The notes: generated from the letters alone by a model not told the origin. A stretch of 64,000 nt of DNA from Pseudomonas marincola (GCF_900116605.1 NZ_FPBC01000006.1:186001-250000), one strand, 5' to 3'. Shown: positions 38,161-48,849, counted from the first letter of the stretch. Numbers and translations are program-made.

Positions 38161-38186
38161 CGGACGGCTCCTTGTGAGAGCCGCCG
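38161..38186 (-). other. sucB-lpdG intercistronic stem-loop
   Basis: CGG-A-CGGCTC pairs with GAGCCG-CCG around a 7-base loop with one bulged A. No T-tract follows. It lies between the sucB stop and the lpdG ribosome site. Confidence 0.6.
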
Positions 38187-38201
38187 AGGGAGAAACTGGG
38201 A

Positions 38202-39425
38202 TTAGATGTCCAGCAGCAGACGCGCTGGGTCTTCCAGCAAGTTTTTGATGGTTACCAGGAAGGTCACGGCTTCCTTACCATCGATCAGGCGATGATCGTA
38301 AGACAGCGCCAGGTACATCATTGGGCGGATAACGACCTGGCCATTGATGGCCATAGGACGCTGGATGATGTTGTGCATGCCGAGGATTGCAGCTTGCGGT
38401 GGGTTAACGATCGGCGTCGACATCATCGAACCGAAAGTACCACCGTTAGTGATGGTGAAGGTACCACCGGTCATCTCGTCGATGGACAGCTTACCGTCAC
38501 GCGCCTTCTTACCGAAAGTGGCAATGCCGTTTTCGATTTCAGCCAGGCTCATCGACTCAGCGTTACGCAGAACCGGAACCACCAGACCGCGGTCGCTGGA
38601 AACAGCAACACCGATGTCCGCATAACCGTGGTAAACGATGTCCGAACCGTCGATCGAGGCGTTAACCGCAGGAAAACGCTTCAGCGCTTCGGTTGCCGCT
38701 TTAACGAAGAACGACATGAAGCCCAGACGCACGCCATTGTGCGACTTCTCGAACAGATCTTTGTACTTCGAACGCAGCGCCATGACTTCGGTCATGTCGA
38801 CTTCGTTGAACGTGGTCAGCATGGCCATGTTCGACTGAGCTTCAACCAGACGCTTGGCAACGGTGGCGCGAACACGCGTCATCGGTACGCGCTTCTCAAC
38901 GCGGTCACCAGCAGGCATAACTGGAGCAGCGGCAGCCGGAGCAGCGGCCTTGGCAGGTGCAGCAGTCGGTGCATTCTTCTTGGCTTCAACAGCAGCAACT
39001 ACGTCTTCTTTAGTAACGCGACCGCCTTTGCCAGTACCCGAAATGCTGTTCGGGTCGATGCCGTTCTCTTCAGCCAGCTTGCGTGCAGCAGGCGAAAGAA
39101 TCTGGTCATCACCTTCAGCAGCAGCCGGTGCTGCAGCGGCAGGCGCGGCAGCTGCCTGAGCAGGAGCAGCAGCCGGAGCGGCAGTAGCGCCGTCGTTCAG
39201 GCGGCCGAGCAGTTCGTTGCTGAGTACGGTGTCGCCTTCGTTCTTGACGATTTCAGCGATCACGCCGTCAGCTTCAGCCAACACTTCGATAACGACTTTG
39301 TCAGTCTCGATGTCAACGATCAGTTCGTCGCGCTTGACTGCGTCGCCCGGCTTCTTGTGCCAGGTAGCAACGGTGCCGTCAGCAACCGATTCCGGGAAAG
39401 TTGGGGCATTAATATCGATAGCCAT
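38202..39425 (-). CDS. sucB: Dihydrolipoamide succinyltransferase (E2) of the 2-oxoglutarate complex
   Basis: A 407-residue E2: one lipoyl domain (lysine in [11 protein letters not shown] near residue 43), an Ala/Pro-rich linker (~80-105), an E3-binding domain ([20 protein letters not shown]), a second Ala-rich linker and the catalytic domain ending in the YDHRLIDGK active-site box. It transfers succinyl to CoA. It sits between sucA and lpdG with hairpins in both gaps. AAGGA precedes the ATG. Confidence 0.97.
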   Translation of the reverse strand: MAIDINAPTFPESVADGTVATWHKKPGDAVKRDELIVDIETDKVVIEVLAEADGVIAEIVKNEGDTVLSNELLGRLNDGATAAPAAAPAQAAAAPAAAAPAAAEGDDQILSPAARKLAEENGIDPNSISGTGKGGRVTKEDVVAAVEAKKNAPTAAPAKAAAPAAAAPVMPAGDRVEKRVPMTRVRATVAKRLVEAQSNMAMLTTFNEVDMTEVMALRSKYKDLFEKSHNGVRLGFMSFFVKAATEALKRFPAVNASIDGSDIVYHGYADIGVAVSSDRGLVVPVLRNAESMSLAEIENGIATFGKKARDGKLSIDEMTGGTFTITNGGTFGSMMSTPIVNPPQAAILGMHNIIQRPMAINGQVVIRPMMYLALSYDHRLIDGKEAVTFLVTIKNLLEDPARLLLDI

Positions 39426-39454
39426 TGTGTATGTCCTTAAATTCGGTTTTAACG

Positions 39455-39478
39455 AGGCGGCCCTCTAAGGCCGCCTCT
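39455..39478 (-). other. sucA-sucB intercistronic stem-loop
   Basis: GAGGCGGCC, a 6-base loop and its exact reverse complement GGCCGCCTC. On the minus strand it is followed by GTTAAAACC, so there is no T-tract; processing, attenuation or stabilisation is more likely than full termination. Confidence 0.7.
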
Positions 39479-39490
39479 TGCGCGAAGGCG

Positions 39491-42322
39491 TTAAACAGTA
39501 AATGCGTCCTGCAGCAGTTTTTCCTGCTGCTCGGCGTGCAACGATGCATAACCACATGCTGGAGATGCAGAGCCTTCACGGCCGGCATACTCAAGAACCA
39601 GAGTCTTCTTATGCGCAGCAACCACGCGGCGCATGTGATGCTGGCTGCAATACCAGGCACCTTGGTTCATCGGCTCTTCCTGACACCAGACGATGTGTTT
39701 GACGTTCTTATAAGGAGCAAGAATTTCCGCCAAATCATCTTCCGGGAACGGATAAAGCTGTTCCAGTCGCACGATTGCAATGTTGTTCAAGCCTTCAGCG
39801 CGACGCTTCTCGAGCAAGTCGTAGTAAACCTTGCCGCTGCACAGAATCACCCGGTCAACTTTCTTCGGATCGATAGCATCGATCTCCGGAATGACCGTCT
39901 GGAACGAACCGTCGGCCAGATCTTCCAGCGTCGAGATCGCCAATTTATGGCGCAGCAGCGACTTAGGCGTCAACACGACCAATGGCTTACGCAGCGGACG
40001 AATCACCTGACGGCGGAGCAAATGGTAGATCTGCGCCGGCGTAGTCGGTACGCACACCTGCATGTTGTGCTCAGCGCACAGCTGCAGATAACGCTCCAGA
40101 CGTGCCGATGAGTGCTCCGGACCCTGCCCTTCATAGCCGTGTGGCAGAAGCATGGTCAGGCCGCACAGACGCCCCCACTTGGTTTCACCGCTGGAGATGA
40201 ACTGGTCAAACACCACCTGAGCGCCGTTGGCGAAGTCGCCGAACTGAGCTTCCCAGATCACCAGGCCGTTTGGCGTGGTGGTGGAGTAACCGTATTCAAA
40301 TGCCAGTACAGCTTCTTCCGACAGGAACGAGTCGTAGAGATCAAACTTCGGTTGATCATCATACAGACGCTGCAGCGGTACATAGGTCGAGCCGTCTTTC
40401 TGGTTGTGCAGAACGGCGTGACGGTGCGAGAACGTACCGCGACCCACATCCTGACCGGTAATACGGATCGGGTGACCTTCGAACAACAGGGTCGCGTATG
40501 CCATAGTTTCGGCAAAGCCCCAGTTGATCGACAACGCGCCGGCCGTCATCTTCTGACGGTCTTCGTAAATCTTCGAGACCTGACGCTGAACCACAAAACC
40601 GTCCGGGGTTTCGAGCAACTTGGCCGAAAGCTCCTGCAGGGTTTTCAGGTCGAAGCGCGTGTCGTGACGTGCAGTCCAGGCGTGGCCCAGATACGGACGC
40701 CAGTCTACGAACAATTCTTTGTTCGGCTCTTTGACCAGGCTTTTCACTACGTGCTGGCCGTTGTCCAGCGCAGTGCGGTACTCGTCGATCTTGCTCTGAA
40801 CTTCGTCAGCAGACTGACGCGAAGCGTTGACCAGCATCTCGGCATACAGCTCACGTGTGGTGCGCTGCTTGGAGATCTGCTGATACATCAGCGGCTGGGT
40901 ACCGTTCGGCTCGTCCGCTTCGTTGTGACCGCGGCGACGGTAGCAAACGAGGTCGATAACGACGTCACGCTTGTACTGCATGCGGTAATCAACAGCCATC
41001 TGCGTCACAAACAGTACGGCTTCCGGATCATCACCATTCACATGGAAGATCGGCGCCTGAATCATCTTCGCCACGTCGGTGCAGTACTCGGTCGAACGAG
41101 CATCGTCTGCACGGCTGATGGTGAAGCCAACCTGGTTGTTGATGACGATATGGATCGTGCCGCCCGTCTTGAAGCCGCGAGTCTGCGACATCTGGAAGGT
41201 TTCCATGACCACGCCCTGACCTGCGAATGCAGCGTCACCGTGAATGGAAATTGGCAGAACCTTGTCGCCGATGGCATCGCTACGACGGTCTTGACGCGCG
41301 CGTACCGAGCCTTCAACTACCGGGGAGACGATTTCAAGGTGCGAAGGGTTGAATGCCAGCGCCAGGTGAACTTCGCCACCGGCGGTCATGACGTTCGAAG
41401 AGAAACCCTGGTGATACTTAACGTCACCCGAGCTCAGGCCTTCGGTTTTCTTGCCTTCGAATTCGTCGAACAGGTCACGTGGGTTCTTGCCAAAGGTGTT
41501 GACCAGAACGTTGAGACGACCACGGTGAGCCATGCCGATGACGATTTCTTTGGTGCCGTACGAACCGCTGCGCTGAATGATTTCATCCAGCAACGGGATC
41601 AGGCTCTCGCCACCTTCCAGACCGAAACGCTTGGTGCCCGGATACTTGGTACCCAGGTACTTCTCCAAACCTTCGGCGGCAGTCAGGCGCTCAAGCAGAT
41701 GGCTTTGTACTTCACCGGAAAAATCAGGGCGGCCACGTACGCTCTCAAGACGCTGCTGGAACCAGCTGCGTTGCTCGGAGTCGACGATGTGAGTGAACTC
41801 GGCGCCGATGGTGCGACAATATGTCTGCTCCAACGCGTCGCGAATTTCACGCAAAGTAGCCTCTTCCTTGCCAATTACCAGACCACCGGTACGGAAATTG
41901 GTGTCCAGGTCAGCATCGGTCAAGCCGTAGTGATTGATACCCAGATCAGCGGGCACAGGGCGTTCCCACAAGCCAAGCGGATCAAGCTTGGCAGCCTGAT
42001 GTCCGCGCATGCGGTAAGCCTGAATTAAACGCAGTACCTCAACCTGTTTCTTCTCGTGCTCCGAGCTTACGCTGGAAGCCGAAACTGGCTGGGAACGGCG
42101 TTGATTTTTCGCAAGCAAAACGAAATGGTCGCGTATCGTTGAATGCGACACATCCGTAGCTGCGTTACCCTCCGCCGGCAACTTTTGAAAGTATGTGCGC
42201 CACTCCTCTGGCACAGCGTTGGGATCGTGCAGGTAAAGCTCGTAGAGCTCTTCCACATAGGCCGCGTTACCACCGGATAGGTGGGCGCTGTCCCACATGC
42301 GCTGCATCACGCTTTCTTGCAT
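39491..42322 (-). CDS. sucA: 2-Oxoglutarate dehydrogenase (E1)
   Basis: A 943-residue thiamine-diphosphate enzyme opening MQESVMQRMWDSAHLSGGN, as in other Pseudomonas SucA. GMAHRGRLNVLVN, ISIHGDAAFAGQG and YGYSTTTPNGLVIWEAQFGD are cofactor and active-site segments. It decarboxylates 2-oxoglutarate and passes succinyl to the lipoyl arm of SucB. The length is the family norm. A 245-bp gap with a hairpin separates it from sdhB upstream. Confidence 0.97.
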   Translation of the reverse strand: MQESVMQRMWDSAHLSGGNAAYVEELYELYLHDPNAVPEEWRTYFQKLPAEGNAATDVSHSTIRDHFVLLAKNQRRSQPVSASSVSSEHEKKQVEVLRLIQAYRMRGHQAAKLDPLGLWERPVPADLGINHYGLTDADLDTNFRTGGLVIGKEEATLREIRDALEQTYCRTIGAEFTHIVDSEQRSWFQQRLESVRGRPDFSGEVQSHLLERLTAAEGLEKYLGTKYPGTKRFGLEGGESLIPLLDEIIQRSGSYGTKEIVIGMAHRGRLNVLVNTFGKNPRDLFDEFEGKKTEGLSSGDVKYHQGFSSNVMTAGGEVHLALAFNPSHLEIVSPVVEGSVRARQDRRSDAIGDKVLPISIHGDAAFAGQGVVMETFQMSQTRGFKTGGTIHIVINNQVGFTISRADDARSTEYCTDVAKMIQAPIFHVNGDDPEAVLFVTQMAVDYRMQYKRDVVIDLVCYRRRGHNEADEPNGTQPLMYQQISKQRTTRELYAEMLVNASRQSADEVQSKIDEYRTALDNGQHVVKSLVKEPNKELFVDWRPYLGHAWTARHDTRFDLKTLQELSAKLLETPDGFVVQRQVSKIYEDRQKMTAGALSINWGFAETMAYATLLFEGHPIRITGQDVGRGTFSHRHAVLHNQKDGSTYVPLQRLYDDQPKFDLYDSFLSEEAVLAFEYGYSTTTPNGLVIWEAQFGDFANGAQVVFDQFISSGETKWGRLCGLTMLLPHGYEGQGPEHSSARLERYLQLCAEHNMQVCVPTTPAQIYHLLRRQVIRPLRKPLVVLTPKSLLRHKLAISTLEDLADGSFQTVIPEIDAIDPKKVDRVILCSGKVYYDLLEKRRAEGLNNIAIVRLEQLYPFPEDDLAEILAPYKNVKHIVWCQEEPMNQGAWYCSQHHMRRVVAAHKKTLVLEYAGREGSASPACGYASLHAEQQEKLLQDAFTV

Positions 42323-42373
42323 GCTTGGTCACCCTCGGTAAGGGGACACCACCGGCGTAGAAACCGCAGGGCC

Positions 42374-42399
42374 ACCCAAACCTGTCTCAAGGTTTGGGT
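42374..42399 (-). other. sdhB-sucA intercistronic stem-loop
   Basis: ACCCAAACCT, a 6-base loop and its exact reverse complement. No T-tract follows in the direction of transcription. It may mark a processing site or partial terminator between the sdh and suc parts of the operon. Confidence 0.65.
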
Positions 42400-42567
42400 C
42401 AAACCACCACGGATCCCGCAGATAGTCCGGGCACCAGCCCGGATGCCCCTGCTGGTCGTCAAATTTTCCAAAAAGAATCACGGCTTTTTGGGCTGTGACT
42501 CTGGCTATAGCTGCGGCGGTGAACCATTTCAGCGCCGCAGTGTTACAGGTGTTGCATCAACGATAAA

Positions 42568-43272
42568 TCAGGTACCGCTCTGAAGCAGCATCTGACGGAT
42601 GTGACCAATTGCCTTAGTCGGGTTCAACCCTTTAGGACAAACACTCACACAGTTCATGATGCTACGGCAGCGGAACACACTGAATGGGTCGTCCAAAGCA
42701 GCCAGACGCTCTTCAGTTTTGTTGTCACGGCTGTCAGCCAGGAAACGATAAGCCTGCAGCAAAGCTGCCGGGCCCAGGAACTTGTCTGGGTTCCACCAGA
42801 ACGACGGACAGCTGGTCGAGCAGCAAGCGCACAGAATGCACTCGTACAGACCATCAAGCTTTTCACGTTCTTCAGGCGACTGCTTGCGCTCGATAGCCGG
42901 CGCAGGTGTGTCGTTCTGCAGGAACGGTTGCACCTTCTCGTACTGCTTGTAGAAGATGCTCATATCGACGACGAGGTCACGAATTACTGGCAGACCCGGC
43001 AACGGGCGCACAACCAGTTTGTTGCCTTTGACCACAGCCGACAGCGGCGTGATACAGGCCAGACCGTTTTTGCCGTTGATGTTCATGCCGTCAGAGCCAC
43101 AAACACCTTCACGGCAAGAACGACGGTACGAGAAACCTTCGTCTTGTTCTTTGATCAGGGCCAGCACGTCAAGAACCATGATGTCCTTGCCGCCGGTATC
43201 AACCTGAAACTCCTGCATGAACGGCGCTGCGTCCTGATCAGGGTTATAGCGATAAACGCTTACTTGCAACAT
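42568..43272 (-). CDS. sdhB: Succinate dehydrogenase iron-sulfur subunit
   Basis: The ATG at 43272 (MLQVSVYRYNPDQD) is preferred over 43281 because AAGGGTGAT precedes it and it matches known SdhB starts; 234 residues. Three cluster sites are visible: 2Fe-2S in SCREGVCGSDGMN with a later Cys, 4Fe-4S in CILCACCSTSCP, and 3Fe-4S with CRSIMNC and CVSVCPKG. It carries electrons from SdhA to the membrane quinone site. Confidence 0.97.
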   Translation of the reverse strand: MLQVSVYRYNPDQDAAPFMQEFQVDTGGKDIMVLDVLALIKEQDEGFSYRRSCREGVCGSDGMNINGKNGLACITPLSAVVKGNKLVVRPLPGLPVIRDLVVDMSIFYKQYEKVQPFLQNDTPAPAIERKQSPEEREKLDGLYECILCACCSTSCPSFWWNPDKFLGPAALLQAYRFLADSRDNKTEERLAALDDPFSVFRCRSIMNCVSVCPKGLNPTKAIGHIRQMLLQSGT

Positions 43273-43283
43273 ATCTATCACCC

Positions 43284-45056
43284 TTAATAAGTACGAATCT
43301 TGGGTTCAAAGGCAGGCACTGTTTTCGGTGCAAAGTTGACGGCACGCTTGGTCACGCGCTTCTCGCCTGGGAAGTACAGGGAGTGGCACAGCCAGTTTTC
43401 GTCGTCACGATCTTCAAAGTCTTCACGCGCATGCGCACCGCGAGATTCCTTACGGACCTCGGCAGCAATCGCAGTCGCTTCAGCAACTTCAAGAAGGTTT
43501 TGCAGTTCGAGTGCCTCGATACGCGCAGTGTTAAACGCTTGGCTCTTGTCCGCGATCTTGACGTTCGCGATGCGCTCACGCAGGTCGGCCAATTGTGTGA
43601 TGCCCTTCTGCATGTATTCACCCGTACGGAATACACCGAAGTAGTTCTGCATGCAGCTCTGCAGCTCTTTACGCAGCGGAGCAACATCTTCACCGGTCGT
43701 GCGCTGGTTAACGCCAGCCAGACGAGCCAGTGACTGATCGATATCTGTTTCGCTGGCGTTGCGGTATTCAACACCTTCACGCAGCGATTTTTCGAGGTGC
43801 AGGCCAGCCGCACGACCGAATACAACCAGGTCAAGCAGCGAGTTGCCGCCCAGACGGTTGGCACCGTGTACCGATACGCAAGCCACTTCACCTACAGCGA
43901 ACAGGCCTTCGACGACTTTGTCGTTGCCATTGGCATCTTGAGTGATGGCCTGGCCATGAATGTTGGTGGCAACGCCGCCCATCATGTAGTGGCAAGTCGG
44001 AACAACCGGGATCGGGGTAACAGCCGGATCAACGTGAGCAAAGGTCTTCGACAGCTCAACGATGCCTGGCAGACGGCTCAGCAGGACTTCTTCGCCCAGG
44101 TGATCCATCTTCAGCATTACGTGATCGCCATCAGGGCCACAGCCGTTACCGGCAATGATCTCTTTAACCATCGAACGTGCAACAACGTCACGACCAGCAA
44201 GGTCTTTGGCGTTTGGTGCATAACGCTCCATGAAACGCTCGCCATGCTTGTTGATCAGGTAACCACCTTCACCACGGCAACCTTCGGTAACCAGTACACC
44301 CGCGCCGGCAATACCGGTTGGGTGGAACTGCCACATTTCGATGTCCTGAACCGGTACACCTGCACGCAGCGCCATGCCGATACCGTCGCCGGTATTGATC
44401 AGTGCGTTGGTGGTCGAGGAGTAGATACGGCCAGCACCACCGGTCGCCAGCACTACAGCCTTGGCGCGGATGTGAACAGTCTCGCCTGTTTCCAGGCAGA
44501 TAGCGATGATACCGACAACAACGCCGTCCTGGTTCTTCACCAGGTCTACGGCGTACCACTCGTTAAGGAACGAGGTGCCGGCTTTCAGGTTGCCCTGATA
44601 AAGCGTGTGCAACAGTGCGTGACCAGTACGGTCAGCAGCAGCGCAAGTACGTGCAGCCTGACCGCCTTTACCGAAGTCTTTCGACTGGCCGCCGAATGGG
44701 CGCTGGTAGATACGACCGGTTTCGGTACGCGAGAACGGCAGACCCATGTGCTCAAGTTCGAAAACAGCTTCCGGGCCTACGGAACACATGTATTCGATAG
44801 CGTCCTGGTCACCGATATAGTCGGAACCCTTGACGGTATCGTACATGTGCCAACGCCAATCATCGTTTGGATCAGCAGAGGCGATTGCGCAGGTGATGCC
44901 ACCCTGAGCCGATACAGTGTGCGAACGAGTCGGGAATACCTTGGTGACCACAGCAGTCTTGTGACCGCCCTGAGCGAGTTGCAGTGCTGCACGCATGCCT
45001 GCGCCGCCGCCACCAATAATGATGGCGTCATAAGAAAGAGTGCGAATGCTAGTCAT
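43284..45056 (-). CDS. sdhA: Succinate dehydrogenase flavoprotein subunit
   Basis: A 590-residue flavoprotein. The FAD motif [17 protein letters not shown] is followed by [11 protein letters not shown], whose His binds FAD covalently. The catalytic region [20 protein letters not shown] and [18 protein letters not shown] are as in other SdhA. It oxidises succinate to fumarate at the inner membrane. It starts 3 bp after the sdhD stop and ends 11 bp before the sdhB start, so all four genes are tightly coupled. Confidence 0.97.
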   Translation of the reverse strand: MTSIRTLSYDAIIIGGGGAGMRAALQLAQGGHKTAVVTKVFPTRSHTVSAQGGITCAIASADPNDDWRWHMYDTVKGSDYIGDQDAIEYMCSVGPEAVFELEHMGLPFSRTETGRIYQRPFGGQSKDFGKGGQAARTCAAADRTGHALLHTLYQGNLKAGTSFLNEWYAVDLVKNQDGVVVGIIAICLETGETVHIRAKAVVLATGGAGRIYSSTTNALINTGDGIGMALRAGVPVQDIEMWQFHPTGIAGAGVLVTEGCRGEGGYLINKHGERFMERYAPNAKDLAGRDVVARSMVKEIIAGNGCGPDGDHVMLKMDHLGEEVLLSRLPGIVELSKTFAHVDPAVTPIPVVPTCHYMMGGVATNIHGQAITQDANGNDKVVEGLFAVGEVACVSVHGANRLGGNSLLDLVVFGRAAGLHLEKSLREGVEYRNASETDIDQSLARLAGVNQRTTGEDVAPLRKELQSCMQNYFGVFRTGEYMQKGITQLADLRERIANVKIADKSQAFNTARIEALELQNLLEVAEATAIAAEVRKESRGAHAREDFEDRDDENWLCHSLYFPGEKRVTKRAVNFAPKTVPAFEPKIRTY

Positions 45057-45059
45057 GAA

Positions 45060-45428
45060 TCAGATACCCCAAAGAATCTGCACGCCCCAGACGAAATACG
45101 CGAACATGGCAATGCCACACGCTGCCTGGAACAGAAAACGTACCGCTGTAGCGCATTTGCCCAACGCCATGTTGGTCAGGTAGTCAGTGGAGATTGTCCA
45201 CATACCAACCCAGGCGTGCACACTCAGAGAAACCAGTGTGAGCAAACTGAAAATACGCATTGCAGTATGGGAGAACAGTCCATGCCAGCCGGCATAGTCC
45301 ATACCTGGGTTTACGATGACGTAACCCAGCAAGAACAGTACATAAGCCGCGAGAACGACCGCTGATACACGCTGAGCCATCCAGTCATAGAGGCCCGAAC
45401 GCGAGAAATTCGTAACGTTAGTTACCAT
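45060..45428 (-). CDS. sdhD: Succinate dehydrogenase membrane anchor
   Basis: The ATG at 45428 follows GGGGGT and gives 122 residues; the ATG 6 bases upstream is less likely. It has three membrane spans (SAVVLAAYVLFLLGYVIV first), and the heme b ligand His lies in LSVHAWVGMW. With SdhC it forms the quinone site. It overlaps the sdhC end by 7 bp. Confidence 0.94.
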   Translation of the reverse strand: MVTNVTNFSRSGLYDWMAQRVSAVVLAAYVLFLLGYVIVNPGMDYAGWHGLFSHTAMRIFSLLTLVSLSVHAWVGMWTISTDYLTNMALGKCATAVRFLFQAACGIAMFAYFVWGVQILWGI

Positions 45429-45796
45429 ATCCATACCCCCAGAAGCAGGATCACGACCGCCGCAACGGCGATTACGATTTTTGAGCCCAATGCTCCGCCT
45501 TCCAGCGTCTCACCGATGCCCATATCCATGATGATGTGGCGCACACCGGCCACCAGGTGGTATAGCAATGCAGACAGTAGGCCCCAAATCACGAACTTGG
45601 CCAGCGGGCTGGTCAGGCATTCTTTCACTTGGGCAAAGCCCTCTTCGGAGGCCAGCGATTTGTCGAGACCGAACAGCAGAACGGCAATACCAACAAAAAG
45701 GATGACACCGGAGATACGGTGAAGAATGGACGTGTAAGCGGTGATTGGGAGCTTAATAGTCCTAAGGTCTAGGTTTACAGGTCGTTGGCTATTCAC
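45422..45796 (-). CDS. sdhC: Succinate dehydrogenase cytochrome b556 subunit
   Basis: GTG start at 45796; 124 residues with the family opening RPVNLDLRTIKLPITAYTSI and SILHRISGVILF. The heme ligand His lies in LLYHLVAGVRHIIMDMG. Three spans are seen. It is the first gene of the nine-gene TCA operon. An A-rich run, GATAAAAAAG, lies just before the start where a strong ribosome site would be expected, which could leave room for control of translation. Confidence 0.94.
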   Translation of the reverse strand: MNSQRPVNLDLRTIKLPITAYTSILHRISGVILFVGIAVLLFGLDKSLASEEGFAQVKECLTSPLAKFVIWGLLSALLYHLVAGVRHIIMDMGIGETLEGGALGSKIVIAVAAVVILLLGVWIW

Positions 45797-45926
45797 GGCT
45801 TTTTTATCACACTGAGAGCCCTTAACTAGCAGGGCAAAGTTGTCGGGAAGTGCACTTGCAGAAACGCATCACCCAAGGAGTGACGACCACTTGGACGCAG
45901 GCTAAAGCACTAGTGGTCGGTCGCAG

Positions 45927-45955
45927 AGTATAGACAGTTAGGACGCTAATGACAA
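45927..45955 (-). promoter_or_regulatory. Sigma-70 promoter of the sdh-suc operon
   Basis: On the minus strand TTGTCA, a 17-base spacer, then TATACT. It predicts a leader of about 120-125 bases before sdhC. Confidence 0.65.
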
Positions 45956-46070
45956 CGCAGTAGCCTGTACCTAAGTGCTGATTAAAGTGCTTTAAAAAAT
46001 GCGCTGACTGTGTACAACTATTTGCCTGCATTTGTGCTGCAAACCCTTCTCCCGTATGGGTTTACCTAAA

Positions 46071-46098
46071 TTGACATTCCGATTTATAACACTATAGT
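46071..46098 (+). promoter_or_regulatory. Sigma-70 promoter of gltA
   Basis: TTGACA, a 16-base spacer, then TATAGT, 59 bp before the gltA ATG. Confidence 0.7.
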
Positions 46099-46157
46099 GG
46101 TGCGGGCCCTGCGTGGGGGGCTAGCTGATGATTTCAAGCATAACTAGGAGGCCAAAC

Positions 46158-47432
46158 ATGGCTGACAAAAAAGCGCAGTTGATCATCGAGGGCGTAGCCC
46201 CCGTCGAACTGCCTATTTTAAGCGGCACCGTTGGGCCAGATGTGATTGATGTAAGGGGCTTAACAGCCACGGGCCGTTTCACATTCGACCCAGGTTTCAT
46301 GTCGACCGCCTCTTGCGAGTCGCAGATCACCTACATCGATGGCGATCAGGGTATTTTGCTGCACCGCGGCTACCCGATCGAGCAACTCGCAGAGCAAGCT
46401 GACTACCTCGAGACTTGCTACCTGTTGCTCAACGGCGAATTGCCTGATGCAGCGCAAAAGGCTCAATTTGTCAGCACTATCAAGAACCACACCATGGTTC
46501 ATGAGCAGTTGAAGACCTTCTTCAACGGCTTCCGCCGCGATGCCCACCCAATGGCAATCATGTGCGGTGTAGTTGGCGCCCTCTCCGCCTTCTATCACGA
46601 CTCGCTGGACATCAAGAACCCGCATCACCGCGAAGTTTCGGCCATGCGCCTGATTTCGAAGATGCCAACACTTGCAGCAATGACTTACAAGTACTCCATG
46701 GGTCAACCCATGATGTACCCGCGTAATGACCTTAATTACGCCGAGAACTTCCTGCACATGATGTTCAACACGCCGTGCGAGATCAAACCGATCAGCCCGG
46801 TACTGGCCAAGGCAATGGATAAGATCTTTATCCTGCACGCTGACCACGAACAGAACGCCTCGACCTCAACAGTGCGTCTGGCTGGCTCTTCTGGCGCCAA
46901 CCCGTTTGCCTGTATCGCTGCCGGTATTGCAGCGCTTTGGGGCCCGGCTCATGGCGGCGCGAACGAAGCCGTACTGAGCATGCTTGATGAAATCGGCGAT
47001 GTTTCGAATATCGACGCCTTCATCGCCAAAGCCAAGGACAAGAACGATCCGTTCAAGCTCATGGGCTTCGGTCACCGCGTTTACAAAAACCGCGACCCGC
47101 GCGCCACTGTGATGAAGCAGACGTGCGACGAAGTACTCAAGGAGCTGGGTATCACCAATGATCCGCAGCTTGAGTTGGCCATGCGTCTCGAAGAGATCGC
47201 CCTGACCGACCCGTACTTCATCGAGCGCTCGCTGTACCCGAACGTAGACTTCTACTCGGGCATCATCCTCAAGGCAATCGGCATCCCAACCAGCATGTTC
47301 ACGGTGATTTTCGCCCTGGCACGTACTGTTGGCTGGATTTCGCACTGGAAAGAAATGCTTTCGCATCCGTACAAGATTGGCCGCCCGCGTCAGCTGTACA
47401 CCGGTTACGAGAAACGCGACATGCCTAAGTAA
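46158..47432 (+). CDS. gltA: Citrate synthase (type II)
   Basis: The ATG at 46158 follows AGGAGG by 6 bases and opens [12 protein letters not shown]; the longer frame to 46128 is not used. The protein is 424 residues. The catalytic residues lie in [15 protein letters not shown] (His), [13 protein letters not shown] (His) and YPNVDFYSG (Asp). It condenses oxaloacetate and acetyl-CoA and is the NADH-regulated hexameric type by length. It is divergent from the sdh operon, and a strong terminator follows. Confidence 0.97.
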   Translation: MADKKAQLIIEGVAPVELPILSGTVGPDVIDVRGLTATGRFTFDPGFMSTASCESQITYIDGDQGILLHRGYPIEQLAEQADYLETCYLLLNGELPDAAQKAQFVSTIKNHTMVHEQLKTFFNGFRRDAHPMAIMCGVVGALSAFYHDSLDIKNPHHREVSAMRLISKMPTLAAMTYKYSMGQPMMYPRNDLNYAENFLHMMFNTPCEIKPISPVLAKAMDKIFILHADHEQNASTSTVRLAGSSGANPFACIAAGIAALWGPAHGGANEAVLSMLDEIGDVSNIDAFIAKAKDKNDPFKLMGFGHRVYKNRDPRATVMKQTCDEVLKELGITNDPQLELAMRLEEIALTDPYFIERSLYPNVDFYSGIILKAIGIPTSMFTVIFALARTVGWISHWKEMLSHPYKIGRPRQLYTGYEKRDMPK

Positions 47433-47476
47433 GCAATGCTTTGCGGCTTAATCGCTGCAGCACGGCTGCTTAAACT

Positions 47477-47510
47477 AAACGCCCGATGCCATCGCATCGG
47501 GCGTTTTTAT
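47477..47510 (+). terminator. Terminator of gltA
   Basis: AACGCCCGATGC, a 4-base loop, GCATCGGGCGTT and then a T-run; 44 bp past the stop. Confidence 0.92.
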
Positions 47511-47568
47511 TTGCCTCGACAAACACATTCAATTCAACTTGCACGTTCATGGGCTGAGCGCATTTAAA

Positions 47569-48849
47569 TCAGAAGCGCCAAGTCACGCCGCCACCCAAAA
47601 CGTGCAACATTGCATCCGAATACTCACCTGATAACTTCTGGCCGGTACGCTCCTTGGTTTGATCGATATCCATATCGCCCATGTAGATCAGGGTGTAACT
47701 CATGTGCATATCAACATCATCGGCAAGCGCGTAGTTAAAGCCAGCAGCCAGGCGCCAGGCTTCATTCATTGGGTTATCAACGGTGCGATCTTCATCCTCC
47801 ACGGCAGAGCTGTCGTAACCCACCCCCATGTTCAGCCGTAACTTATCGTTTACTTGTTTCTGCGCGCCGACCGACAAGTGCCAGGTGTCCTTGTACTTGC
47901 GATCCGCCAATACCGTTGTGCTGGCGCCTGTGGCGCCACCGTCCACTGCAATACCCAACTTGCCGAACTCGCTCCAGTCTTGCCAGCCCGCACTGCCAAG
48001 CAGAGTCCAACCGCCGTCTAACTGCTGAGAAACACTCAACAATACTGTTTGCGGCACTTCCATATCGATATTCAAACCGTTGGCATCAAGGCGATTGAGA
48101 GCAAGGTTTAATATTGGATTGCTGACGTTCTTGAGCTCAGGCCGGTCTTCGAACTCAAGCTTTATCTTACTGGTGTATGCCAGACCGACTTTGGTGGTTG
48201 GCGTCAGGTTATAAAGCGCACCGATGCTCATGCCCATTGCCCAGTCGGTGTCCTTGTAACGCAACTGGCCGTCATCGGCATTATTGACGCCCAGCACGTT
48301 GTTATTGATACCCGTCTCGGACCGGTAGTAGCCGTACATGATTCGCGGCCCAATGCCCACAGACAGGTCATCATTGACCCTGTAGGAGAATGTCGGCTGG
48401 AAGGTCACGCCAACAACCGCCGATTCCTGACTGAAGTAGCGCCCTGCCCAGTCATCGTCGTAATCAAGCATCAGGCCGAACGTACCAAACATGCCGAAGC
48501 CTATGCTGGCCCGGTCGTTGATCTCGTGGCTGATAAACAAGCTGCTGCCGGGGAAATATTTCAGCGGCTGACCACCTTCACTGCCGCTGAATGTATTGTC
48601 TGCATCGCGCGAGAACCGCATATCGCCGGCAATTATCTGGGCATTGGCGGTGAACTGCGTACCTTTCAGCTCACTGATTCCGGCGGGGTTATTCATCAAC
48701 ACGCTGGGGTCCGTAGCAAGTACCGCAGCACCAGCATTCGCCAGCCCTGCGCCTTCCTGGCCCGCCTCGTAAACCATGATTCCCCCAGCCCAGGCATTCC
48801 CCGCAGCGCCGAGGATTGAGAGCGCCATAAGTGACTTGCGAAGCTGCAT
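47569..48849 (-). CDS. FadL/OmpP1 family outer-membrane transporter
   Basis: This 426-residue protein has a signal peptide cut after AWA. The mature N-terminus GGIMVYEAGQEGAGLANAGAA and DPSVLMNNPAGISELKG are the FadL hatch signatures, and beta strands follow to a C-terminal Phe (GGGVTWRF) needed for outer-membrane insertion. Members take up long-chain fatty acids or aromatic hydrocarbons. The substrate is unknown here. AAGGA precedes the ATG; it is monocistronic. Confidence 0.9.
   Translation of the reverse strand: MQLRKSLMALSILGAAGNAWAGGIMVYEAGQEGAGLANAGAAVLATDPSVLMNNPAGISELKGTQFTANAQIIAGDMRFSRDADNTFSGSEGGQPLKYFPGSSLFISHEINDRASIGFGMFGTFGLMLDYDDDWAGRYFSQESAVVGVTFQPTFSYRVNDDLSVGIGPRIMYGYYRSETGINNNVLGVNNADDGQLRYKDTDWAMGMSIGALYNLTPTTKVGLAYTSKIKLEFEDRPELKNVSNPILNLALNRLDANGLNIDMEVPQTVLLSVSQQLDGGWTLLGSAGWQDWSEFGKLGIAVDGGATGASTTVLADRKYKDTWHLSVGAQKQVNDKLRLNMGVGYDSSAVEDEDRTVDNPMNEAWRLAAGFNYALADDVDMHMSYTLIYMGDMDIDQTKERTGQKLSGEYSDAMLHVLGGGVTWRF

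Larger units (their letters stand above)
45797..46157. other. Divergent regulatory region between sdhC and gltA
   Basis: A 361-bp gap holding two promoters pointing away from each other (45927-45955 minus, 46071-46098 plus), a 130-base sdh leader, and an inverted repeat AAACCC/GGGTTT at 46041-46063 just upstream of the gltA -35. No gene is supported here. Confidence 0.7.

Noticed and set aside
40112-42028. Long plus-strand open frame (638 codons) opposite sucA
   Set aside because: Shadow of sucA; no recognisable domain or start signal.
43797-45365. Plus-strand open frame (522 codons) opposite sdhA and sdhD
   Set aside because: Shadow of the sdh genes and crosses gene borders without regard to them.
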